Assembly (NCBI GenBank): GCA_963402885.1
Contig: OY727100.1
Span: 22,601,665-22,665,664 of the forward strand
DNA: 64,000 bases
Source of the DNA: Antedon bifida
Taxonomy: Eukaryota; Echinodermata; Crinoidea; Comatulida; Antedonidae
Direction: 5' to 3'
Part shown: in pieces, positions 12,622 through 25,600 of the stretch
Layout of the letters: each line of letters opens with the position of its first letter
Position numbering within the stretch: position 1 is the first letter of the stretch
Notes under the pieces: generated by a model
Told to the model about the DNA's origin: nothing
What the model saw: the letters and a program-made list of their open reading frames with translations, nothing else
Database searches by the model: none
Made by a program: the position numbers and the translations under genes

Positions 12622-14463
12622 TTACAAATTCTTGGCCTTTTCAAAAGCATCAAGTGCCTTCATACTCGTTTCAGCCACATCTTCATCTTCATCAATAAAT
12701 TCATCGTCGTTAATAACTGCGCCCATAACATCCTGGTGGTAATATCTTTTTTGTTTTGATAATGTTTCCTTTGAAATCCTTTCCTTTTTCCTTTTTTGTA
12801 ATAGCGCCAGATTTGCATCGCGCATTAAAGCCTACAAATAAAAAAAATCAAATTATTATTATTAGACGTCTACTTAAAATTAGAATAAGTACAGAACTTT
12901 TAATCCAATATCTTCAATCTATCCTGTACTTGAGTTCACTCTACACTATCAAACTTTATGTGATAAAAAATGTGATGTGCCCATATATTGACATGATGAT
13001 GTCATATCACTACCATATTTGGGCATATCACTACCATATTTGGTGCGTACCTGGTTTGTGAGTTTCTTGCTTTCTTCGTAAATTGTTTCTTGATGAGCTT
13101 TGTTAAGATGTGCTTCTAATTCTTGGTAAAAGTAAAATAATAACAATTTTAAAACTATTATGAAATTGTTTTGGACAGTCAGTAGCTGAGAGCTGCTACT
13201 GTATGTAACACTCTGTTATCTATTTTATACCTCCTCCTCCTACTCATGCCTGTTTATACTTCTAAACACTATAACTCCTCTGCCGCTCTAGGAGATGAGT
13301 TCATCAATAATCAAAATCTTTCTTTTTAATTTTAATATAAATTTATTTTATATTGCATTCATTCAGAATTTCAGGCCTATGTGTATGTCTATGTACATAC
13401 TGTATCTGTATGTATACACACAGGTTTTATGATTGAAAATACCTTACAACTATTTGTGTTCAAATTGCGAAAATACTGAAAATGACACATAATCAATCAA
13501 CCAAAGTAACATACTGACATTAACAATAATTTGATTAAACTAAGAGGGGCGAAATCCAAAAAGGCCAAAAGGTGAGGCTAATAATGGTACATAACAACTG
13601 CTGCTCATACAAGTTTTGTCAAAATATATGCACAACTTACTTAAGTCATTTTCTTGAGGTTTGCCTGATAAGTTCACCTCTGTTAAAGTGAAAATAATAA
13701 TATTTTAATACATTTAACAAACTCATAATAACTGTAACTATGTGGATGCAACAGGTAATCTAGCAACGAGCCGGCCATTTCGGCCATTGGTTATCAACGC
13801 CTAAATTCATGTTAAATGCATAATTTACTCACAACTTTACTGTACTCACATAATTTGATACATTTGCGCAAAAGAAGTATGGTATGATGTATTCACTGCG
13901 TCTTTTCTTGTTGGAAATTTATAGTTTTGGGTTCAAAATATGCAAATCACACATTAAATTATTAGGAGACTGAGAGACGAGTATGCACGGGTATGACATG
14001 CATGACTACAAACAAAGGCTTTTTTTGCCTAGCGAGTACCCGTACGAAAAAATGTATAGTGGTAGTGGTACCTCTAGCTAGCTACTAGCCTACCTAGGCC
14101 TAAAGCCTTTCTCTAGCATAGGCCTACTAAATAGAAGACTGACAGAAGAGGGCCTGGCTGGTGGGACTACTAGGTACTAGGACCAGGTTTAGGCTACTAG
14201 ACCTGGTCCTAGGGCTAGCCTAGGCCCTAGGCTAGCCCTAGTAGCCTACTCCAGTACTGCTGCATGCTATCTAGCTTACCACCTTCTTGACCTGGCTGAG
14301 GTGCAACTGGTAGACGCTGTCGTATATCTCCTGACACTAGCCTTGATTCAATTGTAGGGTGTAAAGTGACAGACTGCCAAAACAGCTTGGCACATGCTTT
14401 GTCTTCTTCAGAACTACCGGTGAAAATAGTTGTTTTTGATTCCAAAATTCCAGCCACAGCCAT
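12622..14463 (-). CDS. Unrecognised 167-aa acidic coiled-coil protein, four exons
   Basis: Exons (minus): 14463-14280, 13679-13641, 13121-13051 and 12831-12622, with GT-AG junctions and consistent phase, giving 504 nt. The protein starts MAVAGILESKTTIFTGSSEE, has a basic, probably helical middle (about residues 75-125, including LLQKRKKERISKETLSKQKR) and an acidic run DDEFIDEDEDVAE before the C-terminal KALDAFEKAKNL. No signal peptide or membrane segment is visible. The start codon lies in CAAGATGGCTGT, a YY1-like site of the kind common at start codons of TATA-less housekeeping genes. A palindromic MITE begins a few bases inside the intron after exon 3. I do not recognise the family; splice structure and composition make it a credible gene. 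Confidence 0.72.
12937..13044. mobile_element. Palindromic MITE copy 1 (degenerate), abutting a splice donor
   Basis: Begins CTACACTATCAAACTTTATG and continues TGTGATGTGCCCATATATTG, then two units of the ATATCACTACCATATTTGGG motif. The right inverted end is missing; the sequence passes directly into the donor of exon 3 of the minus-strand gene (exon edge 13,051). It belongs to the family seen at 16,918, 26,983, 49,295, 50,320, 53,649, 54,050, 54,156, 55,858, 62,505, 63,601 and 63,735. Confidence 0.75.
13122..13640. other. Intron of the coiled-coil gene
   Basis: AT-rich intronic sequence between exons 3 and 2. No repeat with recognisable ends and no RNA gene was seen. Confidence 0.5.
13680..14279. 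other. First intron of the coiled-coil gene
   Basis: Contains a dense cluster of TAGGCCTA, CTAGCTAGC and TAGCCTA words at 14,080-14,250, adjoining the exon 1 donor. No terminal repeats or coding potential were recognised. Confidence 0.45.
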
Positions 14464-14544
14464 CTTGTTGTCATGAAAATTGTAAACAATAATAGAAAGA
14501 GCGCCCTCTATTTTCATCATACACATAGAGGGGAGTGATATCAA

Positions 14545-15377
14545 TACTGTACCAGAGCCATATATATAAAGAGTTACGACATTGAAAATTAGAAGCCATT
14601 TTTGTGTCAAAGAATTCGCACGCTGAGGGCGCGCGCGTCTCTTTTGTATAGCGTTTTCCTATAGTTCATGCATTATTTTTAGATTTTTTTGTCTATGAAA
14701 TAACGCTTATATTCCGTTTTTATTTTAGTAATTACTTTTATTAATGGTATTAATTTGGTAACATATATATATTGTGTCTATAATAACAAAAGAATAAATG
14801 CTAAGGCCTACATGCAAGTCAGGATACATCAAAGCATGAACCAATACAAAAAACACACAAATTTACCCCTCTTTTTATACAGTATATGGCTCTATGTGTG
14901 TTTTTGACACAAACTTTCAGAGACTCGTTCATCATTTCATTTGTAATAATTTGCCTTTATTATTTAAATATTGTTCATACCCTATTCAATATATTAACAA
15001 ATATATCCACGACACTTTATTATTTTATTTAGTCATCAAAGCATGCATTATGAAGTGAAAATATTACATAATTGTTATTAATAGGACGTAGTTATGGGAT
15101 GTTTCATTCAAAAATCAATCAATCGAACTTTATAATGTATTAGCGCACGCACGCGCAATATTCTTTGCCGCAAGTACTTCTGTACGCTGTGCACATCGAT
15201 ATTTCACCGTAAAATGTGCAATTACATTTTTTTAAATATAAGAAAAAGTTTAAAGTATTTTCTTGCTCCTATACTTTACATGCAATAACGGAGAAAAGTT
15301 TGACACAAATTGATCTGCATATCACGTGACTATAATCCAATGTCGTAACTCTTTATATATATGGCTCTGTACTGTAC
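14545..15377. mobile_element. hAT-like non-autonomous element with 8-bp target duplication
   Basis: The element proper is 14,553-15,369. Both ends start CAGAGCCATATATATAAAGA and the inverted repeat is perfect for 32 bp. The 8-bp word TACTGTAC flanks it on both sides (14,545-14,552 and 15,370-15,377). An 8-bp duplication with CAG-starting ends is the hAT signature. The 817-bp interior has no transposase-like frame. Perfect terminal repeats and target duplication imply a recent insertion. It sits between the start of the minus-strand coiled-coil gene (90 bp away) and a plus-strand ORF (about 20 bp away). Confidence 0.9.
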
Positions 15378-15395
15378 TACACTAGAGATGTGTGA

Positions 15396-15662
15396 ATGCA
15401 TAGAGATAAATATCTCTACGATGACAAATTAAAGATACTAAAGAAAGTAGAAGAAGAAAAAATACAGAAACATGATTCTGATCCCGTATCGCAGCCGCAA
15501 AATCTAGTATTAGATAAAGGAAGTGTGAATATTTTAAAACAATTTTATCAAACAATTATCGATTTAGAAAGTTTAGAAATGCCCAATGTAATTCACAGAC
15601 CAAGTTTAACAAACATTTATTTTTATTATACAGTATCACCTCCGTGCACAATCAATTCTTAG
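15396..15662 (+). CDS. Possible small gene, 88 aa, unrecognised
   Basis: An uninterrupted 88-codon frame starting MHRDKYLYDDKLKILKKVEE, Lys/Glu-rich at the N-terminus, with no low-complexity bias; longer than expected by chance in such AT-rich DNA. It begins just after the target duplication of the hAT-like element, divergent from the coiled-coil gene, so the two may once have shared a compact promoter. No splice donor is needed to end the frame, which stops before the CGCCCTCTA at 15,665. I do not recognise the protein; it could be a chance ORF or one exon of a longer gene. Confidence 0.35.
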   Translation: MHRDKYLYDDKLKILKKVEEEKIQKHDSDPVSQPQNLVLDKGSVNILKQFYQTIIDLESLEMPNVIHRPSLTNIYFYYTVSPPCTINS

Positions 15663-16687
15663 TAGCGCCCTCTATGATTTGATGTATTTTTCAATGTTAT
15701 AGCACACTCTATAGTTTGTCCATGCATTCATAAAAGCAAGTTGGGAGGTAGAAATTCAAAGATCTTCTTTTATTGAAACCACCAAAGCTTATTCACTCAT
15801 CTCTCAATAAATAAAAACTATCCCTCTCTCCTTACATTTGCGTCTGGTTTTTTTTACAAATTTTAAAATGCCTCTTGCTTTATTTACCAAGATCTTCTTT
15901 GTAACAAATTGTGGACTTGAATTTGACCCTCTTAATTATAATGCGACATGATAACATATTATGTACACTAACATTAATTTTGAAATGTATAATTTATTAA
16001 AATTAGCATTCATGTGGGTTTAGTGGCGTTACGCCCACACACTATTCTTTAGCTCTTAATCAATATACATCATTTATTCAACAACAGAACAAAACAACAA
16101 TTTTGAGTCAACATTTTTTTATTAGTAAAATCCAATATTTATATAATAGTGCCTAGTTCTTGAAAAAACAAATGTTATAATCTGTAAAACTGAATTAACG
16201 CTAGAAGACGGAGACAGGTTCATGTGATGCCACAAAACAATTTTTAAAGTAATTTAATTTTGGTTAAAGGTTTCAAGAGGAGTTTGTGTAAATTAAAAGA
16301 AATTTACTACTCATTACGAAGGACTTAGTTTAGAAAAAAGAGGTTATATAATTAACTAGAGAGTCAACTACAATCACAGCTCAAAGAAATATATACATTA
16401 ATGTACAGTATGTTGTGATTTATGTCTTTTTTTTCAATTCATAAAATATCAGGTTATTTCTATTACTTAATTAATATTTTTAATGAATATAGCAGTAATT
16501 TTGCCCTGTTAGCCTCACTTATACTAATTCATTTTATAACCTCATTGATTTAGAAAAAATTCTTTTGGTTTTAGACATAGTGGGCCAGCCCAATAGTGTT
16601 CAGTTTTGACGAACACTGTTTTATTTAATGTACAAACAAGAAAAAAGAAATACATTTTTTATTATGAATGTAAATAAATAAACAAAA
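15663..16687. other. Intergenic, 3' flank of POLR2H
   Basis: No gene seen. The POLR2H 3' UTR must start at 16,687 and run leftward; TTTATT words near 16,620-16,680 (AATAAA on the minus strand) could serve as its poly(A) signal. Confidence 0.45.
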
Positions 16688-19600
16688 TTAAAACGCGAGT
16701 TTTTTCATCAAGAGGTAAACATGCATATCTTGTTCTACTCCATGCAAATTGTTAGCGTCGCCTTGTAGCCTCATCAACAGTCCGCCATATGAAATGTAAG
16801 CTGACCTGAAATATACAATCATTTGCATACATTTAATATTATTATTATATTAAAAGGTTGTACAGGTATTTTAATCTGTCAATCAATTATTGTCATTGTT
16901 TATTCAATGAAAATCTAAAGCTCTGTCTACACTATCAAACATTATGTGACAAAAAATGTGATGTGCCTACAGTATAATATGGGCATGATAATGTCATATC
17001 ACTACCATATTTGAGCACATCTCATTTTTTGTCAAACTAGTTTGATAGTGTAGACAGAGCTTAAGTAACTTTTTTGATGCAGATAAGGAAGGTGAATTGC
17101 AGAACCAAAATTAACAAAAATGTGCAATTTAAATAACTATGGAAAGACAAGGGTGCATTAAAAACTGGTATTGTTTTATAGAAGATGACCACCACTCTGT
17201 GTTTTGCCATGTTCAATATGATGTTAGCAGTTTGAAAATTGAGTTGATATTAATATGACAGTATATTATCAGTCAAGTTTAGATTTTAGCTCACGATTAA
17301 CGTCTTGAACAAATAATATTATTAATAGGCTAGAGAGAGCTAAATTTAATGTTGTTGTCCTTGTATGAACTGTTAAATGAAAATGAGTTTGAAATGATGG
17401 TCATGCTATTAAGGTTTTGCTTTAAAAAGCAGTTAATATAAACCTATGTTAATCATTGATGATGATGTCATAATCTGTAGTGTTGTAAAAATTTTTTTTG
17501 AAGATTGAAGTTAGCTAACTCAGCCTGATGATGAAAGTTGTTAATGAAAAGTGTAAACCCCAATATAATATATTTATTTTCTTCACTCTCTCTCACTTGC
17601 TAATTGTGTGTTGTATACATGGTAACCATATAGGAAAAAATAAAGTAGTACAGTACAGTATAAGAAATTAACTTTAATTTTAAATGAAAGAAATAAATGT
17701 TTACGTATTTGATTGATTTTTATGCCTTGGGACTTTACTGTACTGTACAATGATTCAGGATTGTTTCGGCCCGAGACTCTATGTTTTGGCCCACTTTTGA
17801 GGGTTGGGGATAGGGGTTTAGGGCGGGGCTACTCAAGCCAGCAGCAACCTTAAACTTGCCATGTATCGTCTTGTATTGGAATTAATAAATGTTGTCAAAT
17901 TGAGCAGCTTCAAGACGTTTCGTCCGGTTCCTCTCAAGATTCTGTCACTTGTTGGCAATCGCAGACTTTGTTGATAATGGCAGTTGAAAAGCTGCAGATA
18001 ATCAGCTGTTATGGCAAGGCAGTCAGTCGGTGTGACTACTGTCTTACACACACCAGCTAACCACACTGCCTCAACAGCCAACGTCAGTTCTCATCTTAGT
18101 GTCCCTGCTTTCCTCGCTTCCTCATCTAATCTGACCTTTGACATCATGGAAGTTGGTGAGGTGAATCCTTTTATTGTTCCTTTAATTATGTATGGTAAAT
18201 GTATTTGATCCTGTCACATTCAGGTTACACTGAACATTGCAGGGAAAATAAATGACGGACAGTGAATTAAAAACATTAACAAAATGATCAAAAGGTATCG
18301 ACTTAAGACAAACTTATAATAAAAGTTGGTTTTCTGTGATAAAACTATATAAAGTTTGTTCCTAACATTATTATAACTTTATAAAATCAGTATTATTAAA
18401 AAACAATCACATAACAATCTCAACTACAGGAAAACCAGTAAAATAATAGTATTACGAAAGAGCACACATTATAATAAACACAGTTTTAAAATTCTCTTTA
18501 AAGTTAAAACCTTTTAAACTAGATAGGTTGATTAGACTCTAAGGAGACTACTTAATTGGAAACAAGAGGCTGACAGTATGAGACAGATGTAATTACAACC
18601 ACAGCAAGTCTGGACAAGCTTGTCACCAGATATCAAATCACTAACCTGTACAAACTAGTTTGAAATCACAATCGCAAATAAAAACATTAAGTGTTGAAAT
18701 ATATAAAATATTACTGTACATCATAAAGCTACCTTTGTACTAGTAAGAATATAATTAATTTTCAAAGTAATTCTATGAAAAATCAACATGTACTGTAATC
18801 ATTTACAAAGTAATAAAACTAGAAGATAAAAGGCAAACGCTGCTCATCCGGGAAAACTATATTATTAGGCCTAAATAAATAATACTACTACTACTAAAGT
18901 ATAATACTAAATAAATTAAAACACTGATAGGGCACCTGGATGTAATGTAATAAGTTAATAAAGAATCTAACATACAGTAAAGCATCAAATAATAATTCAG
19001 TTACGCAAGAGTACACCATTAGCTGACAAGTTAATTAATTTATAACACATTATAAATTCCACCATCGAGTAAAAAAAAGAAGTCTAGATCAACAATTGGT
19101 AATAAAAATAATCATATCCTGCCAACTAATAATATTAATATTCAACTTTAATTATCTACAATTCCTAGAAATTTTATCTGAAACAATCTCAATAAATATT
19201 TGTAAAACTCCAAATCAATACCTGCAGATCGGACGTCGATAAAATCAGCCGCAAAAAATCAGAACCTAACAATTCATAGAATCCAAGATTGTCGAAAAAA
19301 TATTGTGCTTGCTATCCACACGACAGTAAAAATCAAATGAACATTCAAGGATGTTTTTGTCAATCCTCAAATTATTAGTCATCAAGTACAGGCAAGTCTG
19401 AACATGTAGTAAACATTAGCCTGCTACTGGTCCACCAACAGTATGACTCATATTCTATTTTTAGAGATGAGGTCATCAATTTAGCTTCCAGAAACATCTA
19501 TACAATGCTAATCAATAATTATTGTAATAGAATGATCTAAATTGATTTTGACTTTTTTAAATAAGTATTTTATTATTCCTTTTCAAAATGTTACTGAATA

Positions 19601-22600
19601 TCAATATCATTGTACTGCAGTTACTGCAGTAGCTACATATTTTACTGCAATAATGTATGATTTTAGTACAATTAGTCTATTACCAAAAGAGCATTTTAAA
19701 TAAATAATTGAATTAACAGGTTAATGAGTAAACAAATTGTAGTTACTGCAGTAACTGCAGTAGAATAATTTTGAAATGGTCCCTCAGGAGATAAATTTAG
19801 ACAATTATTAAAGCATAACTGAAAAAAAAAAGAATTTCCAAACACAACTGTATGACAGCCCTACTAAATATTATCACTGTAAAGCATACCTCACTTCATT
19901 ACATAACAAGCTATGCATTGTGTGATTACATTAATCATCTGGTTAAAACCTATGATGACTAACAAAGTATTTACGCACGATAGATTCTTAGTAAAATGCA
20001 CAACATTGAATAAATCTATAGTCAAGATGACAATAGTATTAAGGTTTGTCTCTTTTTTAATCCTTAAAAAACGAAATAAAGAGGTCGATGTGGACTAACG
20101 TTGAACTCTAAATCCAACAAAATCGTTCTAAAAAATAATGTATCCACGAGCGATGAGTCACCAAGACATCACATGATCAAGAATGGACGTTGACGAGTCT
20201 AGGCTGGGGTCATACGATATATCAATGCATAGACAGCCTGTTTGAAATATTAAACTCCTACACTATCGATTATTCTTAAAACTTTATGTAAAAACGGAAG
20301 ACACATTAATTTAAAATAATCTCTTAGAATTTTGAATGCAAATGATTGTAGTCAGAAAATAATTTCTCCATAATAGAAGCAGCTGCATCGATAGCAATGT
20401 ATGAAACACAACAATAAACATTCCAATATTGTAGAACTCTATAATTTAAAAAATGAAAATCAACTTCATCAAGAAAATTCTATGCGAAAAAAAATCCAGA
20501 TAAATCGGAAAAATAATTCAAAGTTTAAAACTTTTTCACTTACAACGATGAACAATGATTGTCACCTGCCGCTAAGCAACATTCCCAGTGACAGTTAAAA
20601 CTTGAATAGCGCAATAAGTACAAACATGTACCATAAGACTTATTGACATAATGATAACAATTACAAACGTACCAATTATTATACTTATAATAAATTATGG
20701 ACTTTCCACCTACTAATTCTGGTTTTCCCAATTGTTAGAAAATAGTAATTAAATTTCGCAATACTTTTGATCATATGATTGGACGACAGAGAACAACGCC
20801 CAGTTGTTGTTTTATACCACCAACATCCGGTGGCTTCTTTGTTGTTTCATCATTCAAGGATTGCTGGAAAATTTGAAGCCTATTTATTGACTTAAAATTT
20901 CCCCACGTATTATTTTTAGAATACTGATGCAATCGATGGGCCTTGTTGCTAAATCGACCGTTCTACCATGAACAATAAACAATATTTATTCATAGTAATA
21001 AATACTTCTATTTCTATACTTTCATTTTAAAATTAATTATAAGTTATCAGCATATTTAAATGAATAGTTTATGAAAGACTTCTGAGCTATTTTAAGATGT
21101 TATATAGCAATAAAATAAGCTTGTACTAACTGGTGTCTGGTGTAGCAGATCTAGTAATTAATTCCACATTGTTTCAACCTAAAACGACCAACAAAATGCC
21201 TCTTATTCTAATCAAAGGGCGTAACAGCAAATTCATTAATAATAGTAATAATAATTTATGTTTAACTTGGCCTTATGTTAAGTATGTCTTTAAGTGTTCA
21301 TAGTTTTTATATTTTATTAATAACATAATTAACCAACCCTCATAATAATTATTACTTACAGTCAAAGTACTCTTGTGTAATAAAACATTGTCAACATATT
21401 GTTGAATTATTTGATTGAAAATATAATCAATAACATTAATTTATACATACAACGGTAAGAGATTAGAAAACTTGCAAGAGTAAAGCACTTTACTCAGATC
21501 ATGGGACAAAAGAACAATTCTAATCTAATACTACTAAACAATTGATTAAAAAACACCGAAATACTAAAGGACCTGTTACTAACAGTGTTAGCTAGTTGTC
21601 TAATTAATTATAAGTAAAAGTTACTTACTAGAGGACCATTCATTCTGCTGACCAGTTGCCACTAAACTCTATGGTCAAACCTAGGGATTTAAAGGATAAC
21701 ATAAAACTACTTACTAGGGGACCATTCATTCTGCTGACCAGTTGCTACTAACTCTATGGTCAAACCTATGGGGCATTTTTTAAACGATAACATAAAACCA
21801 CTTACTAGAGGACCATTCATTCTGCTGACCAGTTGCTACTAACTCTATGGTCAAACCTATGATACATTTTCAATATAACCACCGTCAATGATTGATCATG
21901 CTAACTGTAAAATGATGACCCGTTGTTTCCTTATTATATAACGGGACGACAACGACATCACAGTACGCCTCGTGACGTATAGTAGAATATTCTGGAACTT
22001 TGCCATTTGGGAAAACACCCAGGTGAGGTATAATTAGACTATGATAGCTATATTACTCCCAAAATAAGGTTTAGGTAAATTCCACAGTAATAAACAAACT
22101 AATAATACGCCGACTCGATGAATTACATTGTGTACTATTATATTTTGGTGGGTGTATGGGTGGGCGTGAATTATAGTAGTCTAATTCAATTTTATTTAAA
22201 ATATTGATTTTACAAGGTAATTTAATAATAGAATACAAGTACATACATTGTAATCTAACTTTTAATTAAAGAAGAGAAATCATGATGTTTTGAAAAATAC
22301 AATTATAGAATTCTCAAAGAAAATTTATGATCAGATTTAAAAATTGGCAAATAACTTGCCAAGCTTGAACACAATAATTTTAAAACATCAGTCTTGACCA
22401 GGACCATAAAAAATTAATTAAACAGCGTCCTATTCGGTTGCGATTATGACTACCAATCAGTAACCAGCAGATGTATTCAAATATCAAAACAATTTTGAAT
22501 ACAAATGTTGGCACGGAATGGAAGACATATTTTCTTCGGTTTTCTTTTGAAGCCAAAAAAGAAGTCGGCAAACTGAAGTCACGATCCAGTACACCTGATT

Positions 22601-25600
22601 ACGTGTCGAGTATGGGTGTGTCTGGTGTGGGTAGCCTAGCCCACATCATAACGGGTGTGTGTCTGGTCCGAGTAGCCTAACCCACATCCTAATGGGTGTG
22701 TGCATGGTGTGTCTGGTGTGAGTAGCCTAGCCCACCATGATTTTTAAAAAGGTGGGGTGGTAATTTAAGACGGATTTAAGCAAGATTTACTTCAAATAAA
22801 ACAATGCAACATTGTACAGTTAACAAATAAAATGTTTGTTTTAATATTTGCAGGAAATATTGCTGACTTTACGATGATAAAATAACATGACAAAGTGGTG
22901 TTGTTAGCGCGATGTGAATGAGGAAATACCGTTAAAAATTATTTTAGAATTTAAGAAGGAAACTATAATGCGTGTGATGAGATAAGAAATCTGTTTTGTT
23001 AATCAGAAACATCTGCGAATGAAGTATCAATTATTGCTCTTGTTGTATCATTGATGGTGTTGATAAAGGGATCATGTCAGAATTATTCTACTGCAATTAC
23101 TGCAGTAACTACATTTTTTAAACTGCAATAACATATGATTTGTAATTGTAAATAGTTTATGAGAATTTAATAAAAAAAAAAGCAATTTTTTACTGCAATA
23201 AAGTATGATTTTTGTTTGTTATTTAGTTTATGGGTCAATCACTGCTATAAACAGTGTGTATGATTACAAACAAAAACTTAATGGATAATGAACAGATTAA
23301 ACAGTAAACAATTATAGATTTTTCTGCAGTAATTGCAGTAGAATAATTCTGACGTGTCTTTTTGCATTGTTGATCAAAGCGAATTTTTAAATTTCAATTT
23401 TCTCAATAAAGTATGATATCTTAAGGTGACAAGTAGTGTTCACAAATATTGACCATGGGACTATATTCAGACCCTGTTTGATGTATTAAAGAGTGTTAAT
23501 TATAGAGCCAGACTAAATACAGTTCTCTGTATAGCAAGGCTTGACAGTAATATTGTCTTGTCTACAGTTCATGACATATTTTGTTGGCCTAGGGAAGAAA
23601 CATCCAGGGATGATGTGATAGGATGTTTGACAGCAAGTCCAACTAATTAAAGAAGGTGAGACTACTAAGTCTAGGCTTATACTTAAGTATGATAGAGGTA
23701 TTAATTAAACTTTGCCAATCTGGAGTAATATGAAAATCTACTTACAGTTTTGTTGCCGATTCTGTAGTATTCTCGTCGCCCTCTATTCTGTACACTCTTC
23801 CGTACATCACATACTCAAAACTCTCCGCCCTCGTCGGTGTGCCATCGTCAATGGGGGCGTACTCCCCATCATCTGGGTAGCCGTCTTCTCTTAATGTGGT
23901 GGCCAAGACCAAACGAAATTTATCGCCTGAAATACAAAACAGGATACAGTATGGTTAAGTATAGATTATATCTGTTAAAATAATAAGTGGCAGTCTAAGC
24001 TACAAGTATACATAGCAGATGTTGTATTCTTGGTATTGAATGATACACGTAGTGTACTGATTGGTGATCTTATTGCTCTATACATCCTGATTAAATGGGG
24101 ATGAACAGAGACAAAAAAAAGCTTGCTCTAACACTAAGAATTTTCAGGGCCACCGACAAACTTGACTAAACTTTGATTTTTTAGTTAATAAAAGTTATTC
24201 TAAAATGATTTTGCTTAAAAAATACAAAATAAACTGTGTCAAATTAAATCAAAATCCTGTATTTGTTTCTGGTTGACTATTTTCCCATTAAAAGTGCTTA
24301 AAATACAGTTTATACAATATTTGTTAAAGTTATTTTAAAAAACCTACCGTTACATATTCTGTAATTGAACTACAGTATAGACACTGCTGCCAGTGCTAAG
24401 TTGCGCACAACATCATACAAATATTTAGAAAAAAACAACTCGAAAGAGACAAAGATAGCGTGTAACGTGAATGGCATCATAGAAAATGTTAAAAAGAATT
24501 TACTTGGAGGATCCAGAGAGCTGAAGAAGAAGTGACTGCTTCAGAGTCATCCTGAGAACAACCACTAAAACAAACCTGTTCTCTATTTTATCACGACAAA
24601 AAACTCTCAGTTTTGGATCAAACAAAGCCAATAGCTAGTTTCAGTACGCATGATATGTTGTAGTATCGTTTACTACTCAAATAAAAACTAACTTTAACAA
24701 CTTTCTTTTCAAACCAACAGTTTAAAATTGTCTTTGTCTCTGAAGCTGTGAATATTTAATTCTTCTCGTAATTAAAAATGCGATGTGTGTTTAGAGTGCG
24801 CCTTTAGAAGAACTGAAAGCAGAAGTACTGCAGTACTAGCAGTGGTAGAAATATTTCTTTTCTTTAAAAGCGTACAAAGTCTAAAATTAAACATTTCCTC
24901 AAACATCAGTAACCACTAACTATATAAATAATAAGGATGCTATTCAGATAAATGAAAAAAATCTAATATTGTATAGTACATTTATATGTTTCTGGTACAT
25001 TTATATGTTTCGGTGGACACCGAACCCTTATTAAGTGGACAACTCTATTATGGTAACCCTATTAAGGGGATACCTCTGTTAGGGGACACTGTCCTGTGAA
25101 ACAAACAAGGGCCGATGTATGTTTAACACTGCGACCAACCCCTATTAAGGGGATAAGGGAAGGTACGGAGAAAAGGTCACTTTTGCTCAACAACAATTTA
25201 TTAAAAACAGTAACATTGGTCATGTGATTATGCAAATTGTAAACTTACCAAACTCAACTGGATAAAGTTGCGTGTTCACATCCAGAATAAGATCCATTTT
25301 AAAACTTTCACTTTCGCAGAACAAACGCGAAACTAAAAACAAAGCAAATAAAAACCTTATAAAACAATAAAAAGGTAAATTATTACTCATAATGTACATA
25401 AGTCAATATTGATAATGACATAATGAGTGATCACAGCAATGAATTTATTTTATTTTATTACCCAAAAAGAATATCATTAAAATTGCAAAATAGCAAATAT
25501 TTTTAGTGAAAGTGGCATAAATCAAACACTCCTACTTGTACCTCTCACCCAACCAACCAAAGAGTTGCTTACTTATATTATTCCTTGTCACTAGTAAATC

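Noticed and set aside
17833-18081. 82-codon minus-strand ORF in a GC-richer patch.
   Set aside because: No recognised motif, no splice fit with POLR2H; probably a decayed repeat.
22970-23030. A box-C-like GTGATGA suggesting an intronic C/D snoRNA in POLR2H.
   Set aside because: No matching box D at the right spacing and no terminal stem.
24506-24553. A possible extra POLR2H exon on the minus strand between exons 2 and 3.
   Set aside because: It has splice-like edges but would insert 16 residues absent from RPB8; exons 2 and 3 join perfectly without it.
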